Shown: positions 56,243 through 64,000 of the stretch, piece after piece
Layout of the letters: each line of letters begins with the position of its first letter
Numbering within the stretch: the first letter of the stretch is position 1
From: Pseudomonas sp. Marseille-Q3773
Lineage (GTDB): Bacteria > Pseudomonadota > Gammaproteobacteria > Pseudomonadales > Pseudomonadaceae
Length of the DNA: 64,000 bases
Direction of reading: 5' to 3'
Assembly: GCF_916618955.1 (NCBI RefSeq)
Contig: NZ_OU745390.1
Span: 4,340,001-4,404,000, forward strand
The notes under the pieces: generated by a model
Database searches by the model: none
What the model saw: the letters and a program-made list of their open reading frames with translations, nothing else
What the model was told of the DNA's origin: nothing
Made by a program: the position numbers and the translations under genes

Positions 56243-58134
56243 GCGCTTTGCTCCAATTCGCGGCCAGCGCCGCGTTTCTTCAAGTGAATCAGCAACAGGG
56301 AAATCGCCGCCGGAGTGACGCCAGGAATGCGCGAAGCCTGGCCGAGGGTTTCCGGACGGGTCTGGCCCAGCTTGCCCTGGATTTCCTTGGACAGCCCGGA
56401 AATGCTCGCGTAATCGATATCCACAGGCAGGCGGGTGTCTTCGCTGGCACGCAGGCGAGCGATTTCATCCTGCTGCCGGTCGATGTAGCCCGCGTACTTG
56501 GTGCGGATCTCGACCTGTTCGGCGACCTGTGCATCGATCGCTTCACCGCCGGTCGCCTCGATCAGCCCGGCGTAGTCGATTTCCGGGCGGGCCAGCAGGT
56601 TGAGCAGGCTGTATTCGTGGCTGAGTGGAGTACCGAACTTATCCACAATGGCCTGGCCTTGCTCGGTGTTCGGTCGTACCCAGGTCGATTTCAGGCGCTG
56701 TTCCTCACGCTCGATGCCTTCGCGCTTGGCGCAGAAAGCGGCCCAGCGCTGGTCGTCGATCAGGCCAAGTTCACGGCCCTTTTCGGTCAGGCGCAAGTCG
56801 GCGTTGTCCTCACGCAGGATCAGGCGGTACTCGGCACGTGACGTGAACATGCGGTACGGCTCCTGGGTACCCAGGGTAATCAAGTCGTCCACCAGCACAC
56901 CGATGTAGGCCTCGTCGCGACGCGGGCACCAGCTGTCACGGCCCTGCGCCCGCAGGGCGGCGTTGGTACCGGCCAGCAGGCCCTGGGCGCCGGCTTCTTC
57001 GTAACCGGTGGTGCCGTTGATCTGGCCAGCGAAGAACAGGCCGCCGATGACTTTGGTTTCGAGGCTGTACTTGAGGTCGCGCGGGTCGAAGTAGTCGTAC
57101 TCGATGGCATAGCCCGGGCGCACGATGTGGGCGTTTTCCATACCGCGAATCGAACGCACCAGGTCCAGCTGTACGTCGAACGGCAGCGAAGTGGAAATAC
57201 CGTTGGGGTACAGCTCATGGGTGTTCAGGCCTTCCGGCTCGATGAACACCTGGTGGCTTTCCTTGTCGGCGAAGCGGTGGATCTTGTCTTCGATCGACGG
57301 GCAGTAGCGCGGGCCGACCCCTTCGATCACACCCGAGTACATCGGCGAACGGTCGAGGTTCGAGGCAATGATTTCGTGGGTGCGGGCATTGGTATGGGTA
57401 ATCCAGCAGCTCACCTGGCGCGGATGCATCTCGGCATTGCCCATGAACGACATCACCGGAATCGGTGTATCGCCTGGCTGTTCGGTCATGACCGAGAAGT
57501 CCACCGAACGGCCGTCGATGCGTGGCGGCGTACCGGTTTTCAGGCGCCCGACGCGCAGCGGCAATTCACGCATGCGATGGGCCAGGGCGATCGAAGGTGG
57601 ATCACCTGCGCGACCACCGGAATGGTTCTGCAGACCAATATGGATAAGGCCGCCGAGGAAGGTACCGGTGGTCAGTACCACCGATTCGGCGAAGAAACGC
57701 AGGCCCATCTGGGTCACCACGCCTTTGACCTGGTCCTGTTCGACGATCAGGTCGTCGCAGGACTGCTGGAATATCCACAGGTTTGGCTGGTTTTCCAGGA
57801 TTTCACGTACCACTGCCTTGTAGATGGCACGGTCGGCCTGTGCACGGGTAGCGCGTACGGCCGGGCCCTTGCGGTTGTTCAGAACGCGGAACTGGATGCC
57901 GCTCTTGTCGGTGGCCAACGCCATGGCGCCACCGAGGGCATCGATCTCTTTGACCAGATGGCTCTTGCCAATGCCGCCAATGGCTGGGTTGCAGCTCATG
58001 TGACCGAGGGTTTCCACGTTATGGGTCAGCAGCAGGGTTTTCACACCCATGCGTGCAGACGCAAGCGCAGCCTCGGTACCGGCATGGCCGCCGCCGATGA
58101 CGATCACTTCAAAACGGGAAGGGAAATCCACCAC
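56239..58134 (-). CDS. mnmG: tRNA uridine-5-carboxymethylaminomethyl enzyme MnmG (GidA)
   Basis: 631-residue FAD enzyme that, with MnmE, modifies the wobble uridine of several tRNAs. It has [23 protein letters not shown] (FAD loop, about 8-30), the [11 protein letters not shown] signature, and [29 protein letters not shown] near 365-393. A C-terminal helical domain contacts MnmE. A DnaA box lies at 56639-56647. A 600-bp origin-like spacer separates it from mnmE. Confidence 0.97.
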   Translation of the reverse strand: MVDFPSRFEVIVIGGGHAGTEAALASARMGVKTLLLTHNVETLGHMSCNPAIGGIGKSHLVKEIDALGGAMALATDKSGIQFRVLNNRKGPAVRATRAQADRAIYKAVVREILENQPNLWIFQQSCDDLIVEQDQVKGVVTQMGLRFFAESVVLTTGTFLGGLIHIGLQNHSGGRAGDPPSIALAHRMRELPLRVGRLKTGTPPRIDGRSVDFSVMTEQPGDTPIPVMSFMGNAEMHPRQVSCWITHTNARTHEIIASNLDRSPMYSGVIEGVGPRYCPSIEDKIHRFADKESHQVFIEPEGLNTHELYPNGISTSLPFDVQLDLVRSIRGMENAHIVRPGYAIEYDYFDPRDLKYSLETKVIGGLFFAGQINGTTGYEEAGAQGLLAGTNAALRAQGRDSWCPRRDEAYIGVLVDDLITLGTQEPYRMFTSRAEYRLILREDNADLRLTEKGRELGLIDDQRWAAFCAKREGIEREEQRLKSTWVRPNTEQGQAIVDKFGTPLSHEYSLLNLLARPEIDYAGLIEATGGEAIDAQVAEQVEIRTKYAGYIDRQQDEIARLRASEDTRLPVDIDYASISGLSKEIQGKLGQTRPETLGQASRIPGVTPAAISLLLIHLKKRGAGRELEQSA

Positions 58135-58709
58135 GCACCTCGTGCCTGTTTTTGCGAATAGAGAAGGTAAGCGGACAAGTATAGGGACTTCACCCCCTTT
58201 AAAGAAACCGTCTGAGCAAATTTTGACCAGTCTGTGGATGAATGGCAGACAACAGAAATCAAAGAAGAGAAATTTAAAAAAGCTTTGTTTTTATGTTTAT
58301 TCTTATGCACAGCCTTATCTGTGGATAAACCCATACAGCCCATGATTCACGCTACGTTGAGAGAAATTAAACCCTGTGGCTGGAGGGCCATGAGGGCTCT
58401 GGATAACGTGATTTAGCCTGTGGATTAAATGCCTGTTTACCCACAGGGCGGTTTGTCCTCAGAAAAAAAGCCTGCTTATCAACGGAGCTGAAGGCGAGTT
58501 TTCCACAGGGCTCCTGAACGCGTTTTCAACCTCGAGCCAGGAAAATCATTGAGATAGCGGCCAGGTCCAGACAAGGAGAAAGCGGGCGAGACCGCGATAT
58601 ATCGGTACAGCTACAGAATTTCAGGCTTTGTGAGGCGTTCTTCGTTGGCAGGCCCCACAGACACCCCGTTCGCCTGGCTACGGGCATCTGCTGCGATGAA
58701 ATTCAGGGC
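58135..58709. other. Origin-like spacer between mnmG and mnmE: DnaA boxes and AT-rich tract
   Basis: No gene. A perfect DnaA box is at 58320-58328, relaxed TTWTNCACA matches at 58303-58311 (TTATGCACA) and 58499-58507 (TTTTCCACA), and one-mismatch sites near 58232 and 58419. An AT-rich tract at 58255-58300 (AAAGAAGAGAAATTTAAAAA...) would unwind easily. It closely matches the AT tract beside rpmH at 62884. Box density and layout resemble an oriC; the pseudomonad origin is normally assigned to the rpmH-dnaA gap, so this may be an auxiliary element. Confidence 0.65.
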
Positions 58710-58737
58710 AAAAAAAAGCCGCTCCCGAAGGAGCGGC
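58710..58737 (-). terminator. Terminator of mnmE
   Basis: Stem GCCGCTCC/GGAGCGGC with the stable loop cgaa (UUCG on the transcript) and a run of eight T on the minus strand, 24 bp after the mnmE stop. Confidence 0.94.
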
Positions 58738-58760
58738 CCTTGGCCTTGCCTGGCTGTGGA

Positions 58761-60131
58761 TTACTTGCCGATGCAGAAACTGGAGAAGATCCGCCCTAGC
58801 AGGTCGTCAGAGCTGAATGCCCCAGTAATCTCGCCCAAGGCCTGCTGTGCCTGCCGGAGGTCTTCTGCCAGCAGCTCACCTGCACCCGCCAGGGTCAGCT
58901 GGGCACGGCCATGCTCCAGATGCTCGCTGGCCTGACGCAAGGCATCCAGGTGGCGTCGACGAGCGCTGAAACCACTTTCGGCTGTTTGCTCATAGCCCAT
59001 GCAGGCCTTCAGGTGGTCACGCAACAATTGCAGCCCCAGGTCGTCCCCTTTGGCGCTAAGGGTTATCGTCACATGGCCGTCATCACACTGCTCGAGTGCC
59101 ACCGGCTCACCACTCAGGTCAGCCTTGTTGCGGATCAGCGTGACCTTGCCCGGGTCTGGCCGCTGATCGAGAAATTCTGGCCACAGGGCGAAGGGATCGC
59201 TGGCTTCCGGCGCCGTCGAGTCCACCACCAGCAGTACCCGGTCGGCCTCGCCAATGGCTTTCAGTGCACGTTCCACACCGATCTTTTCCACATGGTCATC
59301 GGTGTCGCGCAAACCCGCGGTGTCAACAACATGCAGCGGCATGCCATCGATGTGGATATGTTCGCGCAGGATGTCCCGGGTGGTGCCGGCGATATCGGTG
59401 ACGATCGCGGCTTCGCGACCGGCCAGCTGGTTCAGCAAGCTCGATTTTCCGGCATTTGGCCGCCCGGCGATGACCACGGTCATGCCGTCACGCAACAAGG
59501 CGCCCTGCCCCGCTTCACGCTGCACTGTGGACAACTCCTGGCGTACCGCGTCGAGCATCGACAGGACGTGGCCATCGGCCAGGAAGTCGATCTCCTCCTC
59601 GGGGAAGTCGATCGCCGCCTCGACGTAAATACGCAGGGCGATCAACGCTTCGGTCAGGGAATGCACACGCTTCGAGAATTCCCCCTGCAGCGAGCGCAGG
59701 GCATTACGTGCCGCCTGGCTCGAGCTGGCTTCGATGAGGTCGGCGATGGCTTCGGCCTGGGCCAGGTCGAGTTTGTCGTTGAGGAACGCGCGCTCGCTGA
59801 ATTCGCCCGGGCGGGCCAAGCGGCAGCCAACTTGTACACAGCGCTGCAGCAGCATGTCCAGGACCACTGGGCCACCGTGGCCCTGCAGTTCGAGCACGTC
59901 CTCACCCGTGAACGAATTAGGCCCGGGGAAGAACAGCGCGATCCCTTCGTCCAGCACCAGCCCCTCCTCGTCGCGGAACGGGCCGTAGTGGGCATGCCGC
60001 GGGGTCAGCGTACGGCCGGTTATCAGTTGCCCGGCCTTGGCAGCCAGAGGCCCGGACAGCCTGACAATACCGACACCGCCGCGGCCCTGGGCGGTAGCGA
60101 TGGCAGCGATGGTTTCACGCACAATGTTCAT
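58761..60131 (-). CDS. mnmE: tRNA modification GTPase MnmE
   Basis: 456 residues. The N-terminal folate-binding domain (about 1-118), helical domain and inserted G domain (about 215-375: [33 protein letters not shown]) end in the conserved C-terminal FCIGK with the catalytic Cys. Works with MnmG on wobble uridines. Also called trmE. It is the only gene between two terminators. Confidence 0.97.
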   Translation of the reverse strand: MNIVRETIAAIATAQGRGGVGIVRLSGPLAAKAGQLITGRTLTPRHAHYGPFRDEEGLVLDEGIALFFPGPNSFTGEDVLELQGHGGPVVLDMLLQRCVQVGCRLARPGEFSERAFLNDKLDLAQAEAIADLIEASSSQAARNALRSLQGEFSKRVHSLTEALIALRIYVEAAIDFPEEEIDFLADGHVLSMLDAVRQELSTVQREAGQGALLRDGMTVVIAGRPNAGKSSLLNQLAGREAAIVTDIAGTTRDILREHIHIDGMPLHVVDTAGLRDTDDHVEKIGVERALKAIGEADRVLLVVDSTAPEASDPFALWPEFLDQRPDPGKVTLIRNKADLSGEPVALEQCDDGHVTITLSAKGDDLGLQLLRDHLKACMGYEQTAESGFSARRRHLDALRQASEHLEHGRAQLTLAGAGELLAEDLRQAQQALGEITGAFSSDDLLGRIFSSFCIGK

Positions 60132-60167
60132 GCTCGAAAGCCTCTACGACAAAACGACAGATAGCAA

Positions 60168-60190
60168 AAACGCCCCACTAGGGGGCGTTT
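60168..60190 (-). terminator. Terminator of the rpmH-rnpA-yidD-yidC unit
   Basis: Perfect 9-bp stem AAACGCCCC/GGGGCGTTT with a 5-nt loop (actag), continuing TTGCTATC on the minus strand. It lies between yidC and mnmE. Confidence 0.85.
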
Positions 60191-60216
60191 TATTCACAGG
60201 CTAGCGCAGTAGCCTG

Positions 60217-61899
60217 TCAAGCAGCAGCTTTTTTGGTGGCTGCTTCGATGCTGCGGGTGATGTACCACTGCTGCGCGATCGACAGGCAGTTGTTCACAAC
60301 CCAGTACAGCACCAGACCGGCTGGGAACCACAGGAAGAAGAAGGTGAAGATGATCGGCATCATTTTCATCACCTTGGCCTGCATCGGATCCGGTGGGGTC
60401 GGGTTCAGGCGCTGCTGGATGAACATGGTGGCGCCCATGATGATCGGCAGGATGAAGAACGGATCCTTGATCGACAGGTCGGTAATCCACAGCATCCACG
60501 GGGCCTGGCGCATTTCCACGCTTTCCAGCAGTACCCAGTACAGGGCCAGGAACACCGGCATCTGGACCAGGATCGGCAGGCAGCCGCCCAGCGGGTTGAT
60601 CTTCTCTTTCTTGTACAGCTCCATCATCGCCTGGGACATCTTCTGGCGATCATCACCGAAGCGTTCCTTGAGCGCGGCAAGTTTCGGCGCAACGGCACGC
60701 ATGCGCGCCATCGAGCGGTAGCTTGCTGCCGACAGCGGGAAGAACAGGCCCTTGATGAGCATGGTCAGGACGATGATCGACCAGCCCCAGTTACCCAGCA
60801 GGCTGTGGATATGTTGCAGCAGCCAGAAGATCGGCTGGGCGATGAACCACAGGAAGCCATAGTCGACGGTCAGTTCCAGGCCTGGGGACAACTCTTTCAG
60901 CTTGGACTGGATCTTCGGGCCGGCGTACAGCATGGCGCTGGTTTCGACCTTGCCGCCAGCAGGTACGCTGATAGCCGGGCCGGTGTAGCCGATGATGTAG
61001 TTGCCTTGGCTGTCCTTGCGGGTCTGAACAACGTTGCTGTCCGACTTGGCCGGAATCCAGGCGGTCACGAAGTAGTGCTGCAGCCAGGCGACCCAGCCGC
61101 CGGACACATTTTCTTTCAAACTACCTTTGTCGATGTCCTTCATCGAGACCTTTTTGTAAGGCTCGGAAGCTGTCCACAGGGCTGCACCCAAGTAGGTCGC
61201 GGTACCGGTGGCAGTACTCGACGACGGGTCGGAGCTGGCATCACGCTTGAGCTGGGCAAACATGTTGCCGCTCCAGGCCTGGCTGCTCTGGTTGTCGATC
61301 AGGTAGCTGACGGTCAGGTCATACTCGCCACGCTTGAAGCTGAAGCGCTTGATGTAGTTGACGCCGTTGTCGCTGAACTTCAGGTCGACCACCAGTTGAT
61401 CCTGGCCATCAGCCAGCTGGTAGCCCTTCTGTTCGGTCGCGTACAGCGGGCGGCCGGCTGGGCGGGCGTCCGGTCCGTTGACACCGGTCAGGCCGCTTTG
61501 TGCCAGGTAGACACGCTCGCCACCGTTATCGAACAGCTGGAACGGAATTTCCGGGTGGTCCTGACGACGTGGGAACTTCGGCAGGTTCAGCTGGACGATG
61601 TCACCACCGACCGGATCGATAGCCAGGTCCAGGACATCGGTCTTGACCCGGATCAGGTCCTTGCTTACCGCGACCGGCGCCAGTTCGGCAGCGCTGGTTT
61701 CGGCATTCGCGCTCGGCACATCGGCGCTGGCGCCGGCATTACCGGCCGGTACGCCATCCGGCAGGCCCGGGGCAACAGTGCTGGCAGCAGTATTCTGAGT
61801 CGGCAGGGCAGCCTGGCCGTAGTCCTGGTTCCACTTGAGGACCATGACGTAGGACACGATTGCCAGGGCGACGATCAGGATCGTGCGTTTAATATCCAT
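60217..61899 (-). CDS. yidC: Membrane protein insertase YidC
   Basis: 560 residues. The N-terminal helix (MDIKRTILIVALAIVSYVMVLKW) anchors a large periplasmic domain (about 60-340); the conserved insertase core (about 360-545: WGWSIIVLTMLIKGLFFPLSAASYRSMARM, ... IFFFLWFPAGLVLYWVVNN) follows, with the groove Arg in that core. Ends in a basic tail ATKKAAA. The start at 61899 is 2 bp after yidD, so translation is coupled. Confidence 0.97.
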   Translation of the reverse strand: MDIKRTILIVALAIVSYVMVLKWNQDYGQAALPTQNTAASTVAPGLPDGVPAGNAGASADVPSANAETSAAELAPVAVSKDLIRVKTDVLDLAIDPVGGDIVQLNLPKFPRRQDHPEIPFQLFDNGGERVYLAQSGLTGVNGPDARPAGRPLYATEQKGYQLADGQDQLVVDLKFSDNGVNYIKRFSFKRGEYDLTVSYLIDNQSSQAWSGNMFAQLKRDASSDPSSSTATGTATYLGAALWTASEPYKKVSMKDIDKGSLKENVSGGWVAWLQHYFVTAWIPAKSDSNVVQTRKDSQGNYIIGYTGPAISVPAGGKVETSAMLYAGPKIQSKLKELSPGLELTVDYGFLWFIAQPIFWLLQHIHSLLGNWGWSIIVLTMLIKGLFFPLSAASYRSMARMRAVAPKLAALKERFGDDRQKMSQAMMELYKKEKINPLGGCLPILVQMPVFLALYWVLLESVEMRQAPWMLWITDLSIKDPFFILPIIMGATMFIQQRLNPTPPDPMQAKVMKMMPIIFTFFFLWFPAGLVLYWVVNNCLSIAQQWYITRSIEAATKKAAA

Positions 61900-61901
61900 G
61901 A

Positions 61902-62147
61902 TTACTCGGCTATCGAAGAAGTTCGGGAGGAAGGAGCGGGAGGAACGGGATCGAAACCGCCGTCGTTCCACGGATGACAACGCCCCAGGCGACGAACGGC
62001 TAGCCACCCACCACGCCAGAGGCCGTGGTTTTCAATGGCTTCATAAGCGTAACAGGAGCAACTGGGGAAAAAACGACAGTGATTGGCCATCAGAGGACTA
62101 ATGGCGTAACGGTAAAACTGGATCGGAACGAGGGCCAGTTTACGCAT
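61902..62147 (-). CDS. yidD: Membrane protein insertion efficiency factor YidD
   Basis: 81 residues. [38 protein letters not shown] with the CxFxPSCSxY cluster and the [21 protein letters not shown] end are diagnostic. It associates with the inner membrane near YidC. It overlaps the rnpA end by 8 bp and yidC starts 2 bp after it. Confidence 0.95.
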   Translation of the reverse strand: MRKLALVPIQFYRYAISPLMANHCRFFPSCSCYAYEAIENHGLWRGGWLAVRRLGRCHPWNDGGFDPVPPAPSSRTSSIAE

Positions 62148-62544
62148 CTTGGCTGTCTACCCCTGCGGAATCGGCGGTTACTGCTGGAGTGGGCCGGCTG
62201 CGCGCCAGGCGTTTCCAGAGCTTGCCAAAGTGTTGGTGCAATTCCGGGTTTTCTATCTCACCCAATCCCTTGCGCGCGACGATCACGATGTCCAGCCCGG
62301 CAAGCAAATGCTGGTTCAGACGAAAGGAATCGCGCATCAAGCGCTTGAGGCGGTTGCGTTGAACGGCGAGCTTGACGCTCTTCTTTCCGATTACCAGGCC
62401 TAGGCGTGGATGATCGAGGCCGTTCTCGCGCGCAAGGATCAGCAGGTTTTTCCCTGGAACCTTGCCGGTTGGGGAGTCGAAGACCGCTTTGAAATGCCGG
62501 GGTGTAAGCAGTCGCTTTTCCCGACTGAAGTCCTGACTCACCAC
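62140..62544 (-). CDS. rnpA: Ribonuclease P protein component
   Basis: 134-residue protein partner of the RNase P RNA, which processes tRNA 5' ends. The basic RNR motif region [15 protein letters not shown] (about 59-73) and [12 protein letters not shown] are present. A GTG start at 62544 ([13 protein letters not shown]) is chosen because the conserved protein starts there and rpmH ends 13 bp upstream; longer frames run through rpmH. GCACAG is the only ribosome-like sequence before it. Confidence 0.94.
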   Translation of the reverse strand: MVSQDFSREKRLLTPRHFKAVFDSPTGKVPGKNLLILARENGLDHPRLGLVIGKKSVKLAVQRNRLKRLMRDSFRLNQHLLAGLDIVIVARKGLGEIENPELHQHFGKLWKRLARSRPTPAVTADSAGVDSQDA

Positions 62545-62557
62545 CTGTGCCGAAAAA

Positions 62558-62692
62558 TCAAATGGCCAGACGCTTACGGCCTTTGGCACGACGACGCGAC
62601 AGAACAGCGCGGCCGTTCTTGGTAGCCATACGGGCACGGAAGCCGTGGGTGCGCGCGCGCTTGATGGTGCTTGGTTGGAAAGTACGTTTCAT
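62558..62692 (-). CDS. rpmH: 50S ribosomal protein L34
   Basis: 44 residues, [20 protein letters not shown]..., ending GRKRLAI: the complete L34 family sequence. First gene of the rpmH-rnpA-yidD-yidC unit, transcribed away from oriC. Very basic and unmistakable despite its size. Confidence 0.98.
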   Translation of the reverse strand: MKRTFQPSTIKRARTHGFRARMATKNGRAVLSRRRAKGRKRLAI

Positions 62693-62869
62693 GGCGTGTT
62701 ACCTGGTTTGTCGACGACGGGCCGGGATGGCCCCCTTTTTAAGAGACCGGCGATTCTAGAGAAAGCAAGCCCGTAGGTCAATTTCCAACCAGCCTTTCCA
62801 TATAGAGCGTGTGATGGACGGTGGCTCAATCTGGCATCACCAGGTGCTTGATCGGACAGCGACATTGGG

Positions 62870-63230
62870 GACAACATGAAAAAAAAGAAGAGACATATAA
62901 AAAGCTTTTCTGAAGAACTTATAGATCTTAGGTGGATAACCTTCTGTGGATAACATTGTGTAGCCCACTAAAATCAACGCGTACAGCATTTCACAACTGT
63001 GTTTCCAACCGGTGCTGCGCTTGTTTTGTTCGTGGTCGAAAGCTGTGGATGAAATCAGTCGTTATCCACAGTTGAGTTATCAACAGGGTAATGCTCGGGT
63101 TGTGCATAGCCCTCAGGGGCGTTTATCCACAGGGCTTATTCACACCGAGGCAAAGCCGTTTTGGTCGATAAATGGCTGTTTTGTCATGGCTCCTAACGTG
63201 TCCACATGTGGATAACTGGGCGCTCGACCG
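62870..63230. other. oriC: Chromosomal replication origin oriC
   Basis: The gap between rpmH and dnaA. Perfect DnaA boxes at 62945-62953, 63062-63070, 63123-63131 and 63207-63215; TTATTCACA at 63136-63144 and several one-mismatch boxes (for example 63044). The AT-rich tract at 62876-62938 (AAAAAAGAAGAGACATATAAAA...) is the probable unwinding element. Position next to dnaA is the known oriC site in pseudomonads. The dnaA promoter must lie in the right part. Confidence 0.88.
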
Positions 63231-63284
63231 GTACAATGGCGGTTTGTTTTTGCCTCATCCGGCTTTCAAACTCAGGGGAAATCC

Positions 63285-64000
63285 GTGTCAGTGGAACTTT
63301 GGCAGCAGTGCGTGGAGCTTCTGCGCGATGAACTGCCTGCCCAGCAATTCAACACCTGGATCCGTCCGCTACAGGTCGAAGCCGAAGGCGACGAGTTGCG
63401 CGTCTATGCGCCTAACCGTTTCGTTCTCGATTGGGTCAATGAAAAGTACCTGGGGCGCTTGCTCGAGCTGCTGGGTGAAAACGGCAGTGGCATCGCGCCT
63501 GCCCTTTCCTTGTTGATCGGCAGCCGTCGCAGCTCAGCACCACGGGCTGCACCCAACGCGCCAGTCAGTGCTGCGGTGGCGGCATCGCTGGCTAATACCC
63601 AGGCACAGAACCAGGCCCAGAAGGCAGTGCCGGCAGCGGTCGAACCGGTTGCAGTGGCGGCGGCTGAGCCTGTGCTGGTCGATGAATTGGCCGAGCCGTC
63701 CTTGCGTGACAGCTTCGATTCCATGGCCGAACCGGCTTCGCAGTCAGCTGCCAGCGCCCGGACCGAACAACGTACCGTGCAGGTCGAAGGGGCGCTCAAG
63801 CACACCAGCTACCTGAATCGCACCTTTACCTTCGACACATTCGTCGAAGGTAAGTCGAACCAGCTGGCGCGAGCTGCTGCCTGGCAGGTGGCCGACAACC
63901 CCAAGCATGGCTACAACCCACTCTTCCTTTATGGGGGCGTGGGCCTGGGTAAGACCCACCTCATGCATGCTGTGGGTAACCACCTGTTGAAGAAGAACCC
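63285..64000 (+). CDS. dnaA: Chromosomal replication initiator DnaA (5' part)
   Basis: First 238 codons of the replication initiator; the rest lies beyond the window. A GTG start (GTGTCAGTGGAA) follows AGGGGAAATCC. Domain I ([28 protein letters not shown], residues 2-80) is followed by an Ala/Gln-rich linker (about 80-165), then the AAA+ domain beginning [22 protein letters not shown] with Walker A GGVGLGKT (217-224). It reads away from oriC. Confidence 0.98.
   Translation, partial: MSVELWQQCVELLRDELPAQQFNTWIRPLQVEAEGDELRVYAPNRFVLDWVNEKYLGRLLELLGENGSGIAPALSLLIGSRRSSAPRAAPNAPVSAAVAASLANTQAQNQAQKAVPAAVEPVAVAAAEPVLVDELAEPSLRDSFDSMAEPASQSAASARTEQRTVQVEGALKHTSYLNRTFTFDTFVEGKSNQLARAAAWQVADNPKHGYNPLFLYGGVGLGKTHLMHAVGNHLLKKN

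Noticed and set aside
58630..58935. Possible small plus-strand gene in the mnmG-mnmE spacer
   Set aside because: It runs through the mnmE terminator and into mnmE antisense; no ribosome site.
63012..63215. Short frames inside oriC
   Set aside because: They consist largely of DnaA boxes in translation and have no start signals.

Overview
The window is a stretch of Pseudomonas chromosome ending inside dnaA. Gene order (mnmG, mnmE, yidC, yidD, rnpA, rpmH, dnaA), GC-rich codon use, lpd3, cfaB, the aspA/purEK block and REP-type repeats all point to the P. putida group. This assignment is inference from recognised genes, not from a database search. The window runs from about 63 kb left of dnaA up to oriC. 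Genes on the last 20 kb (glmU, atp operon, parAB, rsmG-mnmG, mnmE, yidC-yidD-rnpA-rpmH) are all on the minus strand, so they are transcribed away from the origin. dnaA itself is plus and is cut by the window end.

Layout. 0-2 kb: phosphate uptake (a partial PstC-type permease and PstS, with a Pho box). 2-7.7 kb: an MFS transporter, a thioesterase, a hexose-phosphate mutarotase, small envelope proteins and purEK with a leader that looks like an attenuator. 7.7-14 kb: a LysR regulator divergent from aspA, an AraC regulator, acetylpolyamine deacetylase and a polyamine-binding protein. 14-17.3 kb: a MocR-type regulator divergent from a PaiB-like flavoprotein and two GNAT acetyltransferases. 17.4-21.8 kb: two-subunit pyruvate carboxylase (pycB, pycA) and its divergent LysR regulator. 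22-24.6 kb: a HexR-like regulator divergent from a zwf paralogue. 25-32.8 kb: uvrD, a Tim44-domain protein, a SUKH protein, a CPA2 antiporter, a thioesterase, pdxY and a DUF3301 protein. 32.8-37.1 kb: zinc-starvation genes (two COG0523 GTPases, DUF1826, folE2 and a small secreted protein) around a probable Zur box. 37-42 kb: DUF3617, cardiolipin synthase, cyclopropane synthase and lpd3. 42-46.5 kb: glmS, a DeoR-type glm regulator and glmU, with an unoccupied attTn7. 46.6-53.8 kb: the complete nine-gene ATP synthase operon. 53.9-63 kb: chromosome segregation and origin genes with two origin-like spacers.

The least ordinary signal is the distribution of perfect DnaA boxes (TTATCCACA). By eye I count seven in 1.9 kb of coding DNA in the zinc operon (33.0-34.9 kb), read in three different codon frames. 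A second cluster lies in the mocR gene, including five DnaA-box-like 12-bp tandem units that encode an LSTX-repeat linker. Neither is at the origin. They look like candidate DnaA-titration or DnaA-reactivation loci. A near-perfect parS lies in folE2. No tRNA, rRNA, CRISPR array, prophage or complete insertion sequence was seen.
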